Assembly: GCF_000764305.2 (NCBI RefSeq) | Contig: NW_025937364.1 | Coordinates: 124,001 to 188,000, forward strand | DNA length: 64,000 nucleotides | Direction of reading: 5' to 3' | Source: Hyalella azteca | Lineage: Eukaryota > Arthropoda > Malacostraca > Amphipoda > Hyalellidae | Part shown: one piece after another, positions 37,501 through 49,817 of the stretch | Layout of the letters: each line of letters starts with the position of its first letter | Numbering within the stretch: the stretch's first letter is position 1 | Notes under the pieces: model-generated | The model's input: the letters and a program-made list of their open reading frames with translations, nothing else | Told to the model about the DNA's origin: nothing | Database searches by the model: none | Translations under genes and position numbers: made by a program

Positions 37501-39664
37501 ATGTCACTTAGATTGAAAAACATAAACAATCCCTTCATTCCCAGGATGGATTGGTCAACTGGTTTGATTGCATTTTGGTGATTGGTTAATGCCTGTGACG
37601 TCACTGAGATAAGTGATGTTACAGGCAAACGTCAAGCTACATCTACAAAAATGAGCTTCTCATTGATCAACCTTATACTAATCAAACCATGCCCCCAAGC
37701 TATCCTTGGGAAGGTGCTCATGCAGTCCTCTGCATCTGTGGCTGGCTTCCAACTGAAATATTGCCTTACTTTAGTATCCTGGCTACAATAAATGCCTATA
37801 TATAGCATGCCGGAATTGGTTGGGGGATTGTCAGCTGTCCAGAATGCTCGAACTTTATGAGCATTCAACCTATCCCCTACAGTTTTGAAGCTACAGAATT
37901 GAGAGATATACCATTAAAGTTGCTCTTATCTGCCTACTGTAGTGTATTGAAGTGGAGCATGCAAGCACCCACATTGGTTCTTCAAAAAACTTGTTAAATG
38001 TTGATGGCTTTCATGTACATTATACTTTTTAAGAATAGATTGTTTTAAATTTATTTAATCCTATCAAGTCCATTAATCAAGACTGAAAAAGTGTGTCAAA
38101 AGTTACCAGTTTATATTTTGGATTAACATTATAACATACATGAATGAGAGGCTGATAATTAAGAAAAATATCAAATCCTCTAGGTACGTACTATTTTAAA
38201 CATATGCTGCACTTGAATAATTATTTTCAAGTTTTGCAGCCTAATGAAATTTTTTTTTTGCAAGTACATGTTTCTTTCCCATTTTGTGCAATTTCGCTTC
38301 TCAGGTAAAAACCAACCAGCAATAGAAGAATGGAAATTGTGGGGCATGTTGAGTAGCGGAAGGCTCAGATTTTTATAAAAATTTCAAAGTGCTGAGTTTA
38401 TTTCTTCTAAAGTTATGTGAAATTAGTTTAGTTTATATGTTTTTAGAGGAGAGGACCATCTCCTGTAGGACTGGAGTATTATGCATTCAGATAATTTTTA
38501 TTTACTTTATTGCATCAATGACCATTTTCCCCATCTACTTCTGCCCATTGTCCAAAAACTTTTCCGATTCTCAATCTTACTCACAGAGGACTGTCAACTA
38601 GTCAATGATAATTGCTATCTGTTCATCCCACTGTTTTCTCATAAAATTTTTTTCTTTCATCCTTTAAATTTTAACAAAAATTTTTTTTATCTGCAGCTCA
38701 GAATTGTGCTTGATGAATTTCTGTGGCTCTGCAAGAAGTATTTGTATAATGCAGTATCAATGTACCAATTGATCAGTCAAGTTACTTATTGTGATCAATC
38801 ACTTTCGTTCTACTGTCAACTTATTAAAACTTTATTTCAGCTCGCCAAGGATCTGTTGAACCCCAGCAAAGAGGAATGGAAGAGAACCTGCAAGCTAAAG
38901 CGGCTTGTTCCTCATCCCAACTCCTTCTTCATGGATGTCAAGTGCCCTGGTAATACCCCACTGAATATTTGTTGAACCTTTCATATTTTGTTTGATGATT
39001 AGTGATTCTCAATACTTATGCGATTGAATCGATAGATATTGACCAGAATTAGTTCGTTTCACTTCTTCTAATAGATGCATGACATCAATGCTTCGTAACA
39101 AATGATATGTGACTCCATATATGATATTTATTCATTATTAATTTTTTTCTTTGCAGGATGCTTCAAAATCAGCTACGTCTTTTCACATGCTCAGAGTGTT
39201 GTGCTCTGCAAAGGCTGTAGTAATGTTTTGTGCCAGCCCACTGGAGGAAGAGCTCGCCTCACCGATGGTGAGGACAGATCAATTAAATGCACGATTTTTA
39301 ACTTATTTTTGTGAAAAATACTAGGTGTTGATAAATTTTATTTTCTATATTTATTTAACTACTTCAATCCTTCAGATGGCAATCTTGATTTGACCGACTG
39401 GGCCGAGAGGTCAAAATCAACAGTTGAAAAGATAGCTTTAGCAGTGAATCCTCTAATGATGTTAGTTTCCATATTTCCTTATGAAAATTTGGCTATCAAA
39501 TCTCATCCGGAGGATTTATATATTTATCTTAAACATCAGTGCAACAAGCAACTGTGATTGATTTGTCTAATTGAAATATATTGCAAACAGAATGGAAAAC
39601 ATTAAATACATTAAATAATCTCATTTTCTATGCAGGTTGCTCGTTTAGGAAGAAGCCTATGTAA
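34531..39664 (+). CDS. Ribosomal protein eS27 (RpS27)
   Basis: Four coding exons join in phase: 34531-34536 (ATG CCG only), 38841-38949, 39157-39267 and 39636-39664. They give 84 residues, the standard length of eukaryotic eS27. The protein is a component of the small ribosomal subunit. Its zinc ribbon is complete, with four Cys in CPGC and CKGC arrangement, followed by the family stretch [12 protein letters not shown] and a C-terminal FRKKPM. The first intron is 4304 bp, large for a ribosomal protein gene, and is full of old diverged repeats. An acceptor-like site at 39375 inside the last intron opens a 60-codon frame in the right phase and may be an alternative end. Identity is certain. Confidence 0.97.
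35440..36040. repeat. Two diverged copies of a segment in eS27 intron 1
   Basis: The block around 35440-35700 and the block around 35833-36040 share an ordered set of diverged matches, for example TTACCCCATCCATATCTCTAA against TTACCTCCACATCTCTAA, each followed by a TTTAACC- or TTTTACC-like run and, upstream, an AGCTGTGATTT- or AGCTGTGGATT-like run. They look like an old local duplication or two fragments of one dispersed element. Confidence 0.5.
36550..37925. repeat. Second set of diverged repeats in eS27 intron 1
   Basis: The sequence around 36555-36620 (TTGGCAAAAAATTG, then GCTCATTTTAAAG) resembles that around 37185-37240 (TAGGTAAAAAATTG, then GCTCATCTTAAAG). The run CAAGCTATAGCATTGAGAAA at 36729 resembles GAAGCTACAGAATTGAGAGA at 37887. 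A 13-C run lies at 36994-37006. No coding capacity is visible. Confidence 0.5.
39376..39557 (+). other. Possible alternative terminal exon of eS27
   Basis: After the acceptor-like CAATCCTTCAG at 39375, the frame continues for 60 codons in the phase left by the preceding eS27 exon and then meets TGA. If used, it would replace the C-terminal eS27 residues with an unrelated tail. I recognise no domain in it. An open run of this length can occur by chance, so this is only a candidate. Confidence 0.2.
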
Positions 39665-39791
39665 GGCCGAGTCCTGGACATAGCCGCGCATGTTCGGTGC
39701 TGATAGTGCGATGGCGGCGCTGCAGTTGCGTAATGGCCGCTGCCGTCATAGATGTTGGACGTTCCGACTCTGTTGGTGGCTGGCTGGTAAG

Positions 39792-39797
39792 ATTAAA
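39792..39797 (+). other. Candidate eS27 polyadenylation signal
   Basis: ATTAAA, the common variant hexamer, lies 128 bases after the eS27 stop. The nearest AATAAA is more than 1 kb further on. Confidence 0.4.
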
Positions 39798-42700
39798 TTG
39801 TCCTCGTGCCGACCGTCTACTCAGCGTACTTTTTTGCACTCATTGGTATCCAATACACGCGTGAAGTAATTGTTTCTTTGATTTGTTCCCCGTCATTTAC
39901 TTGGATAAAAGATTTAGTTCGCAGGCTCGAACTCGAATGTACTGGGTATCAAGATGGTTTTTAATGCATATACGGATGCGATCTCCGGCCTGCTCGATGT
40001 TGAGATAGATAGATAAACTTCATCTATAATTGATATACGTGTCATAATTATATTCCAACTCGAATCACATTTGGATATCACGGCGATATGTTGACAATTG
40101 AAATGAGCTAACCTAATTAATGGTGAAAATGAAAACAAATTTGTAATTTTTACTTATTTCCATATTCTCAGTACAGGCCTGTAGTTACGGCAGCCTGTAC
40201 CGTAGACCACATGGCTAACCACTCATTTTTTACAAGATAGGCCTTAAATATTAGAGATCTGCAAAATAAGTCATCGGTTTCGTGCGAGCTACGGGAAGGC
40301 GACTACAGGGTTCTCTAATTATAAACCTTTAAAACGATTAACAACTTGTCAGCTTAGAGTATAGTCGTATAAATGTTAATTCACGAAGAACTCTTTCAGA
40401 TATCAACAATAACAAATCTAACGGCCATCGGAGATGAAAACTTTTGTTGACCCTCTACCGCCTGACATTAGCAACCGGAGCAATATTGTCACAAGCCTGC
40501 TCCCAAAAAAGTATACGTTCCAGTGAGCGCAAAATGACTTGCACTGATGGTTGCCGCCACGTACGACAACTTTGACATTTTCTCTGTTACGTACAAACCT
40601 CAGGTTGTTACACTCAATAGTTTCGTACAATTTAATTTGAAAGTCATCTTCCCAGAGAGTGACATACGGCGGTAGAGGGTAAAGTACCAGATTTGCCTCC
40701 ATTGATATCTTGAATCACAAACGGCAGTTTTCTGAATGATCCCATAGTCAGAAACTGAAAACTCTGCTGTATTTTTTCCCTCGATTTAATAAACTGGAAC
40801 ACCGAACAGACTAATTCAGCATTATTCGCATCGTAAGAAGTGATTTTATAGCAGCAGACAAGAAGTCAAGTTCAATATTCAAGTGCATTAAAGCCCAGCT
40901 GGATAAGTAGACATTCAGGTCACGCGAAAAATAAATGAGCCCCCGTGATGCGATTACTAGGCTTCTGTAGCTACCAAAAGCTCAACATAATAAATACGTA
41001 AGGAAAACTAAGTGAACAAGATACACGTATAAATTGTGCAAGAAAAAAAAGTTCCATAGTGAAGGTACATTTCATCTGTACGAGCTCAATTATATCACAG
41101 AATTAAAGCTTGGCGAGTGTTGCCATTTGGCTGGTGAAAAACATCGCATGCAACGCGAAATGTGGGTAGCAAGGTAGATTTGCACGTCAAGTAAAGTGAG
41201 TATGACCTTAAAATAATACACGCCTGAAAACTGAGTGACGGAAATACTTAGTCTGTTACGTTAGCAAGAACAGCATAGAAATTATTTGACACATATGATT
41301 GCACACTGAGATTGAGGCGGCACGGGATCGCCACTGCGTCGAATACAGACCCATCAAAACGCTAAACAAATGACCAAAATATCATTAAACGGCTCTCTCA
41401 ATTTATTGCATCATCTATACCCCTTACACGCGTAAAAGCAAAAATGACTAATTTAAGACAACAGTCGTGGTGTTTTTGAATAATCCAGAGCCATGCCTTG
41501 CCGTAGTGTCATTGGTAAATAATGTCACGTCAGTCAGCTGCTCTTAATATCACAGAACACCGTCAGTGTCGAACAAAGAAGCACAATAGGCCCATAGCTA
41601 CGTCTCAACACCGACAAAATGTCCAAAAGTCTACCGTGAAAGAGGTTTTGGACCGGCAAAAGCATCCAAATCCCAGGCTAATTACAAGTAAATTACAATA
41701 TTAAACGAACTGCTATGATCATAAATTGACACTAAAATCAAACTACACTTACGGGAATTAACTACGAATGGATTCTACCTTTATTACTTATTACGGTGGC
41801 AGATTCATGGACCAGAATCGCGATGATAAAAAAATGAATTAACAAAAGAATTTTTCTCACGAATTAAGCATAGTGCGATTTGTATGAAGGTATTGAAAAT
41901 AAGATACAGATTGGCGGTGAAGAAAGCGAGTTAAAAATTTGTACTCTATAGGCAAACACTGCTAGAAATATTGTACGTAGTACTCGCACGAAACGGTATA
42001 TAATAATTAATTTCGAAATTCCGACAACCATAAAGATTATTTTCCACTTGGCATTATCAAATTTTCTTCCGGGAAGAGATTGACATTTATTCAGAAGGAT
42101 TGAATGCGGCATTTATTGAAACTGGCTATTTCTAGCTTGGCGCCAAAGCTCAGCAGGATTCTCCTGAACAGAGATGATATTTGATTCAATTTTTTTTACT
42201 AATGCTGAGCACAAAGAACAGTTTGGCAGGATTGGTGAAACGCTGGAATCAAAACATTCGTCGACAAGACAAGAGCCGAGTGACAATTCTGAGCGCGTAA
42301 GACATCTTAAGCACATAGCTGAAAAACATCAAGCTAACACAGCACTTGACGATGAGCGTCACGACGGCTCCATGTTAACTCTATTTGCGGCAGGCGGTTT
42401 CTATTTGTTTTCAGGAGGTAGAACTTAGTATGAGATTCTCTAGTATTTTTGTTCCCTGTCATTCATTTACCAAAATACTATAATAATTTCAAACAATGGC
42501 TAAATGAATGCAGATTTTGGTAATACAATCATCCATATAGAGCCAAATGGACTTCCCGCAGGAAATGAGTGAATTGATCTGTGTTTACATTACTCCACCC
42601 TCCGACTCCTTGAAGTGCGCAAGGAAGAACAGCTCAGTTGTCATTCTTCCTCCGAGTCGCCGTCACTTGAGTAGTTTTGAGTAGTAACTGGACGAGCGAA

Positions 42701-42996
42701 GGGAGCGCCTTCCATTTGCCTTAAAAATAACAGGTGCATTTAATTAAAAGCACACTTAAAATTATTTCGCCAATTAATGAGAAAGTGCTTCAAGTGAGGT
42801 GTGAGCGATCAACGATATGTCGTGCGCTCAATAGTAAATACAGGAACGGGCAAAGTTATCAAGACGATCGTTGTAACAAAACCATCATAAAAAGGGTATC
42901 TCATTGGTTACCAAAATACCTAGGGCTTTCTCTTATTGATAATAGCGATGAAAATTGACGGATATGCTACACATTATAATTGTGTCAGCTAACATT
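39798..42996. other. Intergenic region between convergent eS27 and trabid
   Basis: No known gene is recognised. Two unassigned open frames are present: 40418-40702 on the minus strand, listed separately, and 42174-42428 on the plus strand (84 codons, charged, reading IGETLESKHSS and RHLKHIAEKH). The second lacks a clear acceptor or start context. A 20-bp sequence at 42799-42818 recurs exactly at 44150-44169. Confidence 0.4.
40418..40702 (-). CDS. Unassigned 94-codon open frame
   Basis: The frame begins with ATG in a good context (ATCAATGG), preceded by an in-frame stop, and encodes 94 residues starting MEANLVLYPLPPYV. It contains no domain I recognise. A potential donor, GTACGT, occurs inside it after KVV, so it could also be a first exon. 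A 13-bp perfect inverted repeat (ACCCTCTACCGCC at 40450-40462 and its complement at 40668-40680) sits near both of its ends, which suggests part of a small mobile element instead. It may be chance. Confidence 0.2.
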   Translation of the reverse strand: MEANLVLYPLPPYVTLWEDDFQIKLYETIECNNLRFVRNRENVKVVVRGGNHQCKSFCAHWNVYFFGSRLVTILLRLLMSGGRGSTKVFISDGR

Positions 42997-43002
42997 TTTA
43001 TT
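42997..43002 (-). other. Candidate trabid polyadenylation signal
   Basis: AATAAA on the minus strand, about 330 bases after the trabid stop codon. Confidence 0.45.
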
Positions 43003-43327
43003 CCTAAGGACGCAAACAACTGTTGTAGGAGTTAATGTAGAGGTATGAATGCGTAATTTCTGAAAAATAGATCGTGCATATGAATACAATTATAAACAAT
43101 GGTTACTGAATTCATGTCTTGGAGTTTCTGAGAGGACATAACGACATTGGAACAGGGTTAGAGATTCAGAATGGATTATTTCTTATGAGCCCTTCACAAT
43201 CAATGATCAGATTACGACTGCAATGAACGGTTCAAATATGTAAAACTTTTAAAAATTCTAGGAAGAGAAATGCAGAGCAGCAGCACAACTTGTGAAAAGA
43301 AATAATTTTAAGAAATAAGTAAGCCAC

Positions 43328-46300
43328 TCACGCCATGGTGCGATAATAGTTGAGCCACTCCTCCGTCATCTGAGCCACAGGAAGAGGCTTCTTGTGAAGT
43401 TTCTGCTGTGCCACGAGAAGCCCAGTGTCGCTCTGACATACTTCCAGCCACTCTCTTAACAGCCCGGCCTCGCATCCCACCTGTACAATAAAACGTCATG
43501 CCAAATACTGAAATACTTCTCAACCTGAATTATATTTATTTTTTAGTGGAATGCTCATGAGTGCCAATGAGCTTTGTAAATTCAACTACATAGACTTTAA
43601 GAGTGACTGGGTTGAAGTGCGAAGCAAGAGCGCGGCGACACGGGAGCAGAGTTGTAAATTCGAACGTACACAATAAAACTATCGCAATAACAGCAAATTA
43701 AAGCAGAGGGAACACTTCACTACAGAAGCTTGTATTGACGCTCACCTCGGCTTGAGAAAGGAAATGGACGGGCAGAAGCTTGCCGTCGCTACTCATCAGA
43801 GGAAGAAACACGAGTTGAGACTCTCCTGGGTCCAAGATGGCACCTGTTTGACAAATAAATGCATTTCAAGCATGTAATATTTTTCGGCATTGATGAGACT
43901 TTCGTAGTCGTAATGTAATGATCATGGTCCGATAATTGCGCTGTCGTTCGCTTGCCACACTTTAGATCTCAATTTGTACTGCAATCACACTACATTGACT
44001 ATAAAGCTAATCAAAAAATGGATTTAATCTAAAGCGTTTCACAAATTTAAATAATTTAAATGGTTTTGACACCAATTATCTACTACTTACACTAATAATA
44101 ATGCTTATTAGTACACGTATACAACTAGAGACTTGCCGATAGCTTTAACGTGTGAGCGATCAACGATATTTCGATGTAATAATAATGAGTATTACCGAAG
44201 TGCATTGAAACGCAAGTGACAGCCAATAAATATGCAGATTTCAAAAGAAATTGTTAGAAAATCTCTCACCAGCTGCAGACGCTGGCAAGGACTGAGGGCA
44301 GATGGGCACGAGAGCACAAAAGTGGCCGCGCGTATAGCCCAAGGCTATAGGGGACTTGCAGCAGAAACTCGCATCCCACAAGAAAGGCAAGTAAACACCT
44401 TCGAATCTGCTCAAACATAGGTGAGCGATGGAGCTTACTTAGACCTAAAATTTGATGATGTAATAATGCACATAGGCGCGTGATTAAGGAAAGCGACTCG
44501 ATCTTCAACTTTGACAACAAGTTGCGATTAGACCGGCCACAGTGTTTAAAGAGTCTCAAGCAAGTGGAACCCAAAGCCTTCTTACAAAGGCTGCAACGAT
44601 GTTACATTACCTTTGGTTGTAGAAAGCATATCTGTATTAATCCACATTCCATTTTATGCGATAAAATGAATATATGAGTAGAACGTTCATGATTTTATAA
44701 TCAAGTCGTCATAATTATCATTATCGCACTGCAGTACTGAAAATAATTGTAGCCGCACATCGCATAGGCATATTATTAAACTACAACTTAGTATATATAA
44801 GTTTACTAAATTTAAAGTATGACATCGAGCTGCCTAGTTTCATATGGAAGACAATTTTCCAAGTTTAAAACTAGTAGCACAAATGGTAAACAAGATACAT
44901 AGGAGTTATCCATTAGTCGTTGTATTGACACTGACGACGTATAAAGTAGCAGCAAGTGCCCGTGCACAGGACCTACCTGGCGAAGCCCAAGTCTTCGCCT
45001 CTGAAGCTTTTGACGCACTTGACACCGTACACGATTATGGGCCTGCGTAAAATATGCGCCAAGACGAAAATGTGAAGTTGGTCTAATGCTGCTCCAGGCT
45101 GCGATGCAAGGCACACCAGCTCGGCCCATTCCTCCAGTACCTGCCGATAATCGTGGCAACGTTCAAAATATACCGAGATTTGTTGATATTTGTTTAATTC
45201 TCAGGAAACTCAACACATACCGTTACATGCTGAGTTATGGAAAATTTTTGAACAATTCCGTTATTGTACTTTACACCAAACATCTTTATACTAAACATAA
45301 TCGAACATTCAACACACTTAGGCGGAATGTCAAGTTCAACAATTACTGAGCAATGGAAACTAAAAGATAGTCAGGTTTAACCTGATGTGTTCTTAACTAA
45401 AGCGAAAGCTCCGATATGGTAGCACCAACTAGATTGAAAAATTTCGTCATTGGCTTGAGTATATTTTATTTTTCATGTCTATTTGTTTGGTGGATCTGAT
45501 TGAAATTTAATACGTGATTAAAACGGGAGCAAGTAAGTGTTAACAATGTCGAAAGGAGATAACTAATTGTCGCGATAACTAGAAATACATTCTTACTTTC
45601 TTTAGGCATGAACTAAAAAAACATCAAAGTTCTCACCTGGTTCTCAGGAACAGCGTAATCGAGCATGCGAGCTTGCAGCCTCTCGTACTCTTTCCAGCGC
45701 GGGTAGAGGAGATGCGAGGCGTCCGTGATGGAGGCAGCGAGGGCGTGTCGCAAGCAGTTGTCTCGGTCGAACACGCCCCACGTGGCTTGTAACACAGAGT
45801 CCAGCAGACAGTCCCCTATACAAGATTCAAGAAATCCGCACTAAGCGTAGAAGAAAGGTATTTCATTAGGTTAAATTTTTAAAATGGAGGATAACACTTT
45901 TAACACGTTGACTACGTATTGGTACATATGCGTACCACGATATGTATTTCTCCAGGAGGTAGTGGTACACAATTCAGGTTGCCTAAAATCGGCCAAATCC
46001 GAGAAGAAAAAAGGCCGATAATTCAATGTATACTAGTTTATTTGTAGGTTCCGCTGTAAAAATTCCATTTGTTTTCTTTTTGCAGTATTTAAAATTTAAT
46101 TAGGAAAGGAAGTACCCCTATCATAAATTTTTTTAGCCGGCCAACGCAATTGAGAAAAACTATATCACGGAATTTGTCCGAAAAAAAATGACCGTCTGGC
46201 AACCCTGCTTAAAAAAAGTACAAAAAATGAAATAATAGTATAAGATGAAGCAATCGTAGTCAACGTGTTAACGCATTCATGAAGATTTTTTTTAATGTAT

Positions 46301-49300
46301 GCGATTTAAAACCTACTTGACAGGAAGTTGAACCATGCAACAGAAAATAAATATAAACAAAAATGACGTATAATCAATAGAACGAATATATAATTAAATT
46401 TTAGCATGACTTTTCGAAATAAAAACTAGTTGAAACTTCAATTGTCTACCCTATAGGCCTACAGGAAATTATTGACAAATTACGGTTTTTTATAGAAAAT
46501 ACAATATCAATTCGACGCTGTGATGAGGCGAAGAAAATAATAGTATGTTGAATGCACCAACAAATTACAAAACACTCCGCAAAGACTGTATATATACCAG
46601 CCGTCCTGTTCCAGAGGGCGTAGAGGCGGGAGCCAAGTCTTTCTGTGAGCTCCAGTGACCAGTTGATGATGGGCGCATCTTCCTCTAACTGCTTCTGAAC
46701 GTCTCGGTCCAGTAGCTCGTCCCACAGCCGATCCTGCACGCTAGTGCTGCCAAGGTGCTCGATCTCTGTGGAGAGCAACATAAATGAATATAAGGTCTAT
46801 GGTGCAGAAAGAATACCATGTTATTTTGAGCCTTAGGTTTGGTGCTGAACAATATTAGCAGCAGAATCTATGTGTTTGTCGTGAACGCCATTGTTATAAT
46901 TAGGGGTTTAGCTGAAAACTTGTAATGCAAAAGAAGAGCACTTAAATTTAAATCATAGTAGGTGATTTTTATTCGCGATTTAGCTTAATCTCATTAAGCG
47001 CACTTAATTCATTCTCCAGGGACAGCCGTAATAGAAAATGCCTTTTGTCCGAATAATTTTATTACCAACAACAAAAAAAAATACGGCGGTCGTTGAGATG
47101 AAAGGGTCTCGATAACCGGGAAGATGGTCGCATGCTAAGATGTACTTTCGTAAAAATTAAACTAAACAATACAATATAATATTTTGCATTGCTAATTTGG
47201 TGTTCGTGCTCGCATTGCAGTAAACCAAAAATTAGTATTATTTATGTTTATGGATAGATAACAAAAAAAAATCATGATCGTTGACAATAAACAAATGGTC
47301 AAAGTACAAGAATAAACATGTGGTCAAAGAGTAGCAAAGAAGATATTTCTTCACCAGGAGGTAGGGAGTAGGTGACAAACTCAGACACGCAGTAGCAAGG
47401 GAAAGCCTCTCTCCGCTGGCGCAGGGAGGCAGCGATGCTGCGTCGGATATCTGTAGCCAACTCAGGAGCCACGAAACAAGGCACTCTTTTTGCTCCACAA
47501 CCGCCACCATGGATGCCAGATAGGATCGTATCGAGCAGATCTTCTCTTCCAAACCTGCATGAAGTTTGCACTGTTTAGTTTCCTAGGCCGATGTGTCCAA
47601 ATATAGTATGTTCATTGACATTGGCAAAGCATTTCAAACGTGGAGATTTCACAAACATTTCACTTATTGGAGATTCGAAAAATCCACATATGTTACTAAG
47701 AAATTTCTTTACGGACAACACTCATAAAATTTGCTTAAATTAAACATACCGTAGTAAGAGTGCTAACAAATTTCTAGCATCATATACAGCTAGTTTGAGC
47801 GGATAATTGTACTAAGCTAATGATTACGCAATTCATCTTTCACTTCCACGGAATCTAAGACAAGTTGAGATGATGGTAAGTAAGGACAGAGAAAACTTAC
47901 TTTTAACGCCAGACTTATTGATCTTACCTGATGGCTAAGTGAACCAGCGTGTGTCCCTCGTCAAAAGCAGAAGGGCGTGCTAGTAGCTTGATATCGGTGC
48001 TAGTAAGTTTCCTCATAGGATCACCTCCAGCAGATAAGTATCGCTCAACAGGTTCATAGTTTCCTTCAACCACTGCCAGACAAGCGTTTAAAAACGCCAA
48101 ATCTGCATCTCGTAATCTCCGTCGAAGTTGTCGCAAGAGCCGTTCTGTTTCATAGTTATTTAGTGCTATGGCCCCTTCGTTGGCTCTACCTCGGACGCCC
48201 GCGTCACCACTGACTGCTACAGCAGATGCTCCAACACAGATCTCATTCGCATTAACTTTACACAATGATGCATCCTTCTCATTAGAAGTGATGCAACTAC
48301 AACCATTGTTTGGATCTGTGCTAAATAATATTTTATTTCCAGCCGACGACGAGTGAGATCCAGCTGTATGAGTGGGTGATGAAGCTGTGGTAGTGATGGT
48401 GTAGTCGCTGCTTTTAATGGCGGAAGCATCATTTATACATGACGGCTTCCCAGAGGAAGACTTAGAAGATTCCTGTCTATTAGATTGTTTTTCAAGCACC
48501 AGCTCACTGCGGTTTTTATTAATGATATTTATACTCTCACAAGTTTTAGAGATATCAGTGAGGGCAAGAGAGCCCTCGGTAGATTTTTGATTTCTACTGT
48601 TTGGCGTATTTACATCATTGCCTAAATCGTGATTTTCTATACACTGAGATTCAGCACTATTACCAGTGGACTCAAACTCGGCGTCCGTCTGGGATTCAGA
48701 GGTGGATGTTGTCCCTGAGCAGCCAAGCCTGCTCTTTGAAGTCTCATAACTGCCATTGGGAGGAACGGGCACGTTATGTTTGCTGCCATCAAGGTCTCGA
48801 GACAGAGCAGTTTTTGGAGTGGTGCACATGATACAGCGAACAGATCTCGGCCAGTTCTCGTAAGTGCACGCGGGGCAGCACCATTTGTGTTGCAGTGTGC
48901 ACTGCTGCTCTGGCGAGGGAATGCCACTTGGACTCGTTTGTGTTTCATGATTGACCCTTGACTTAGAATTGGGAGTCTTGGGCCCCTGTTTTGGAGAGCC
49001 TTGTCTCGGGGGCGACCGACGTCCTTTAGGAGATGATTGATGGAGCTTTAGAGGAGGTGACTGGCGAGATTTGAGAGATGGCGATTGTCGCGATTTAGAT
49101 GGTGGAGACTGCCGTGACTTGAGAGGAGGAGACAGACGAGCCTTATGGGAGGGAGAATGCACGACCTTAGTAGGGGATCCAAGACTGATTTTGAACGTAG
49201 GAGAAGAAGACTGTGGAGACATAGTAGCTCTTGACGTTTGCTGTGAAGGAGGTGAGTGTGCACCAAAGGCATCATCTCGGATGTCAGTAGGGCTTACACT

Positions 49301-49817
49301 GCAGCTGTTCTTCTGACTAGAGCACTGGGAGCAGCGGATTGCTCGAGGGTAGTTGAGGTACGTGCAACGCGTGCATGCCCACTTCTCTCCTCCTGTAAGA
49401 AGCAATCGTTAGGATTCAATATACCAAAATGAGGTACAAAAAATTATCATGTATTATTAATAAACATAACATCAAGTTCAGTGCTATAACACTAATCTTC
49501 TAACATCAGTAGCATCCATAAGAAAATAGTAGTTTAGGGCAAAATAAATCTCTGTCAGGCATCAGAAGATGCTCTGTCGGGAATCAAAAAACGAGTTTTT
49601 TAAGAATAATAATACCTGAGTCATGTGGCCTAGGAGGAGGAGAAGGTGCAGAGGGAAGAGGGTCAGTATCAAACGAGCTGCTCTGGTTAGTTGGGATGAT
49701 TTGTTGTACAGGACGAGAGGAGCCGCACATAGTGCAGCGATGTGCACTCTGGTAGTTGAGGTAAGTGCACAAATTGCATGGCCACTTCTGGTTCTCTTCT
49801 CCATCTCCTCCACTCAT
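43328..49817 (-). CDS. Trabid (ZRANB1) ubiquitin thioesterase
   Basis: Nine exons on the minus strand join in phase: 49817-49616, 49392-47928, 47554-47355, 46765-46598, 45815-45637, 45140-44977, 44406-44270, 43843-43746 and 43480-43328. They give 921 residues; the human protein has about 708 and the fly protein about 780. Three NpL4-type zinc fingers come first (about residues 12-31, 72-92 and 238-258), each with the ubiquitin-contacting Thr-Tyr pair. A Ser-rich linker, the ankyrin ubiquitin-binding domain (about 477-620) and the OTU domain follow. The catalytic Cys681 in GDCLLDS and His821 in YTRGHF are present. Trabid cleaves Lys29-, Lys33- and Lys63-linked ubiquitin chains in cytosol and nucleus. 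The extra length is in the linkers encoded by exon 2, including an SPPLKSRQ-like repeat at about 154-183. The stop follows ATGGCG directly and overlaps a donor-like GTGAGT, so a longer end cannot be fully excluded. Confidence 0.95.
45904..46267. mobile_element. piggyBac-like MITE, 364 bp, in a trabid intron
   Basis: The element is bounded by a perfect 13-bp inverted repeat, CACGTTGACTACG at 45904-45916 and its complement at 46255-46267. It is flanked on both sides by TTAA (45900-45903 and 46268-46271), the target site that piggyBac elements duplicate. A short palindrome, GGTACATATGCGTACC, lies just inside the left end. There is no transposase, so it is non-autonomous. It lies in the intron between the fourth and fifth coding exons. 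Confidence 0.85.

Noticed and set aside
48168..49316. Several plus-strand and other-frame ORFs over 47.9-49.4 kb
   Set aside because: They are shadows of the large trabid second exon, whose zinc fingers fix the coding strand and frame.
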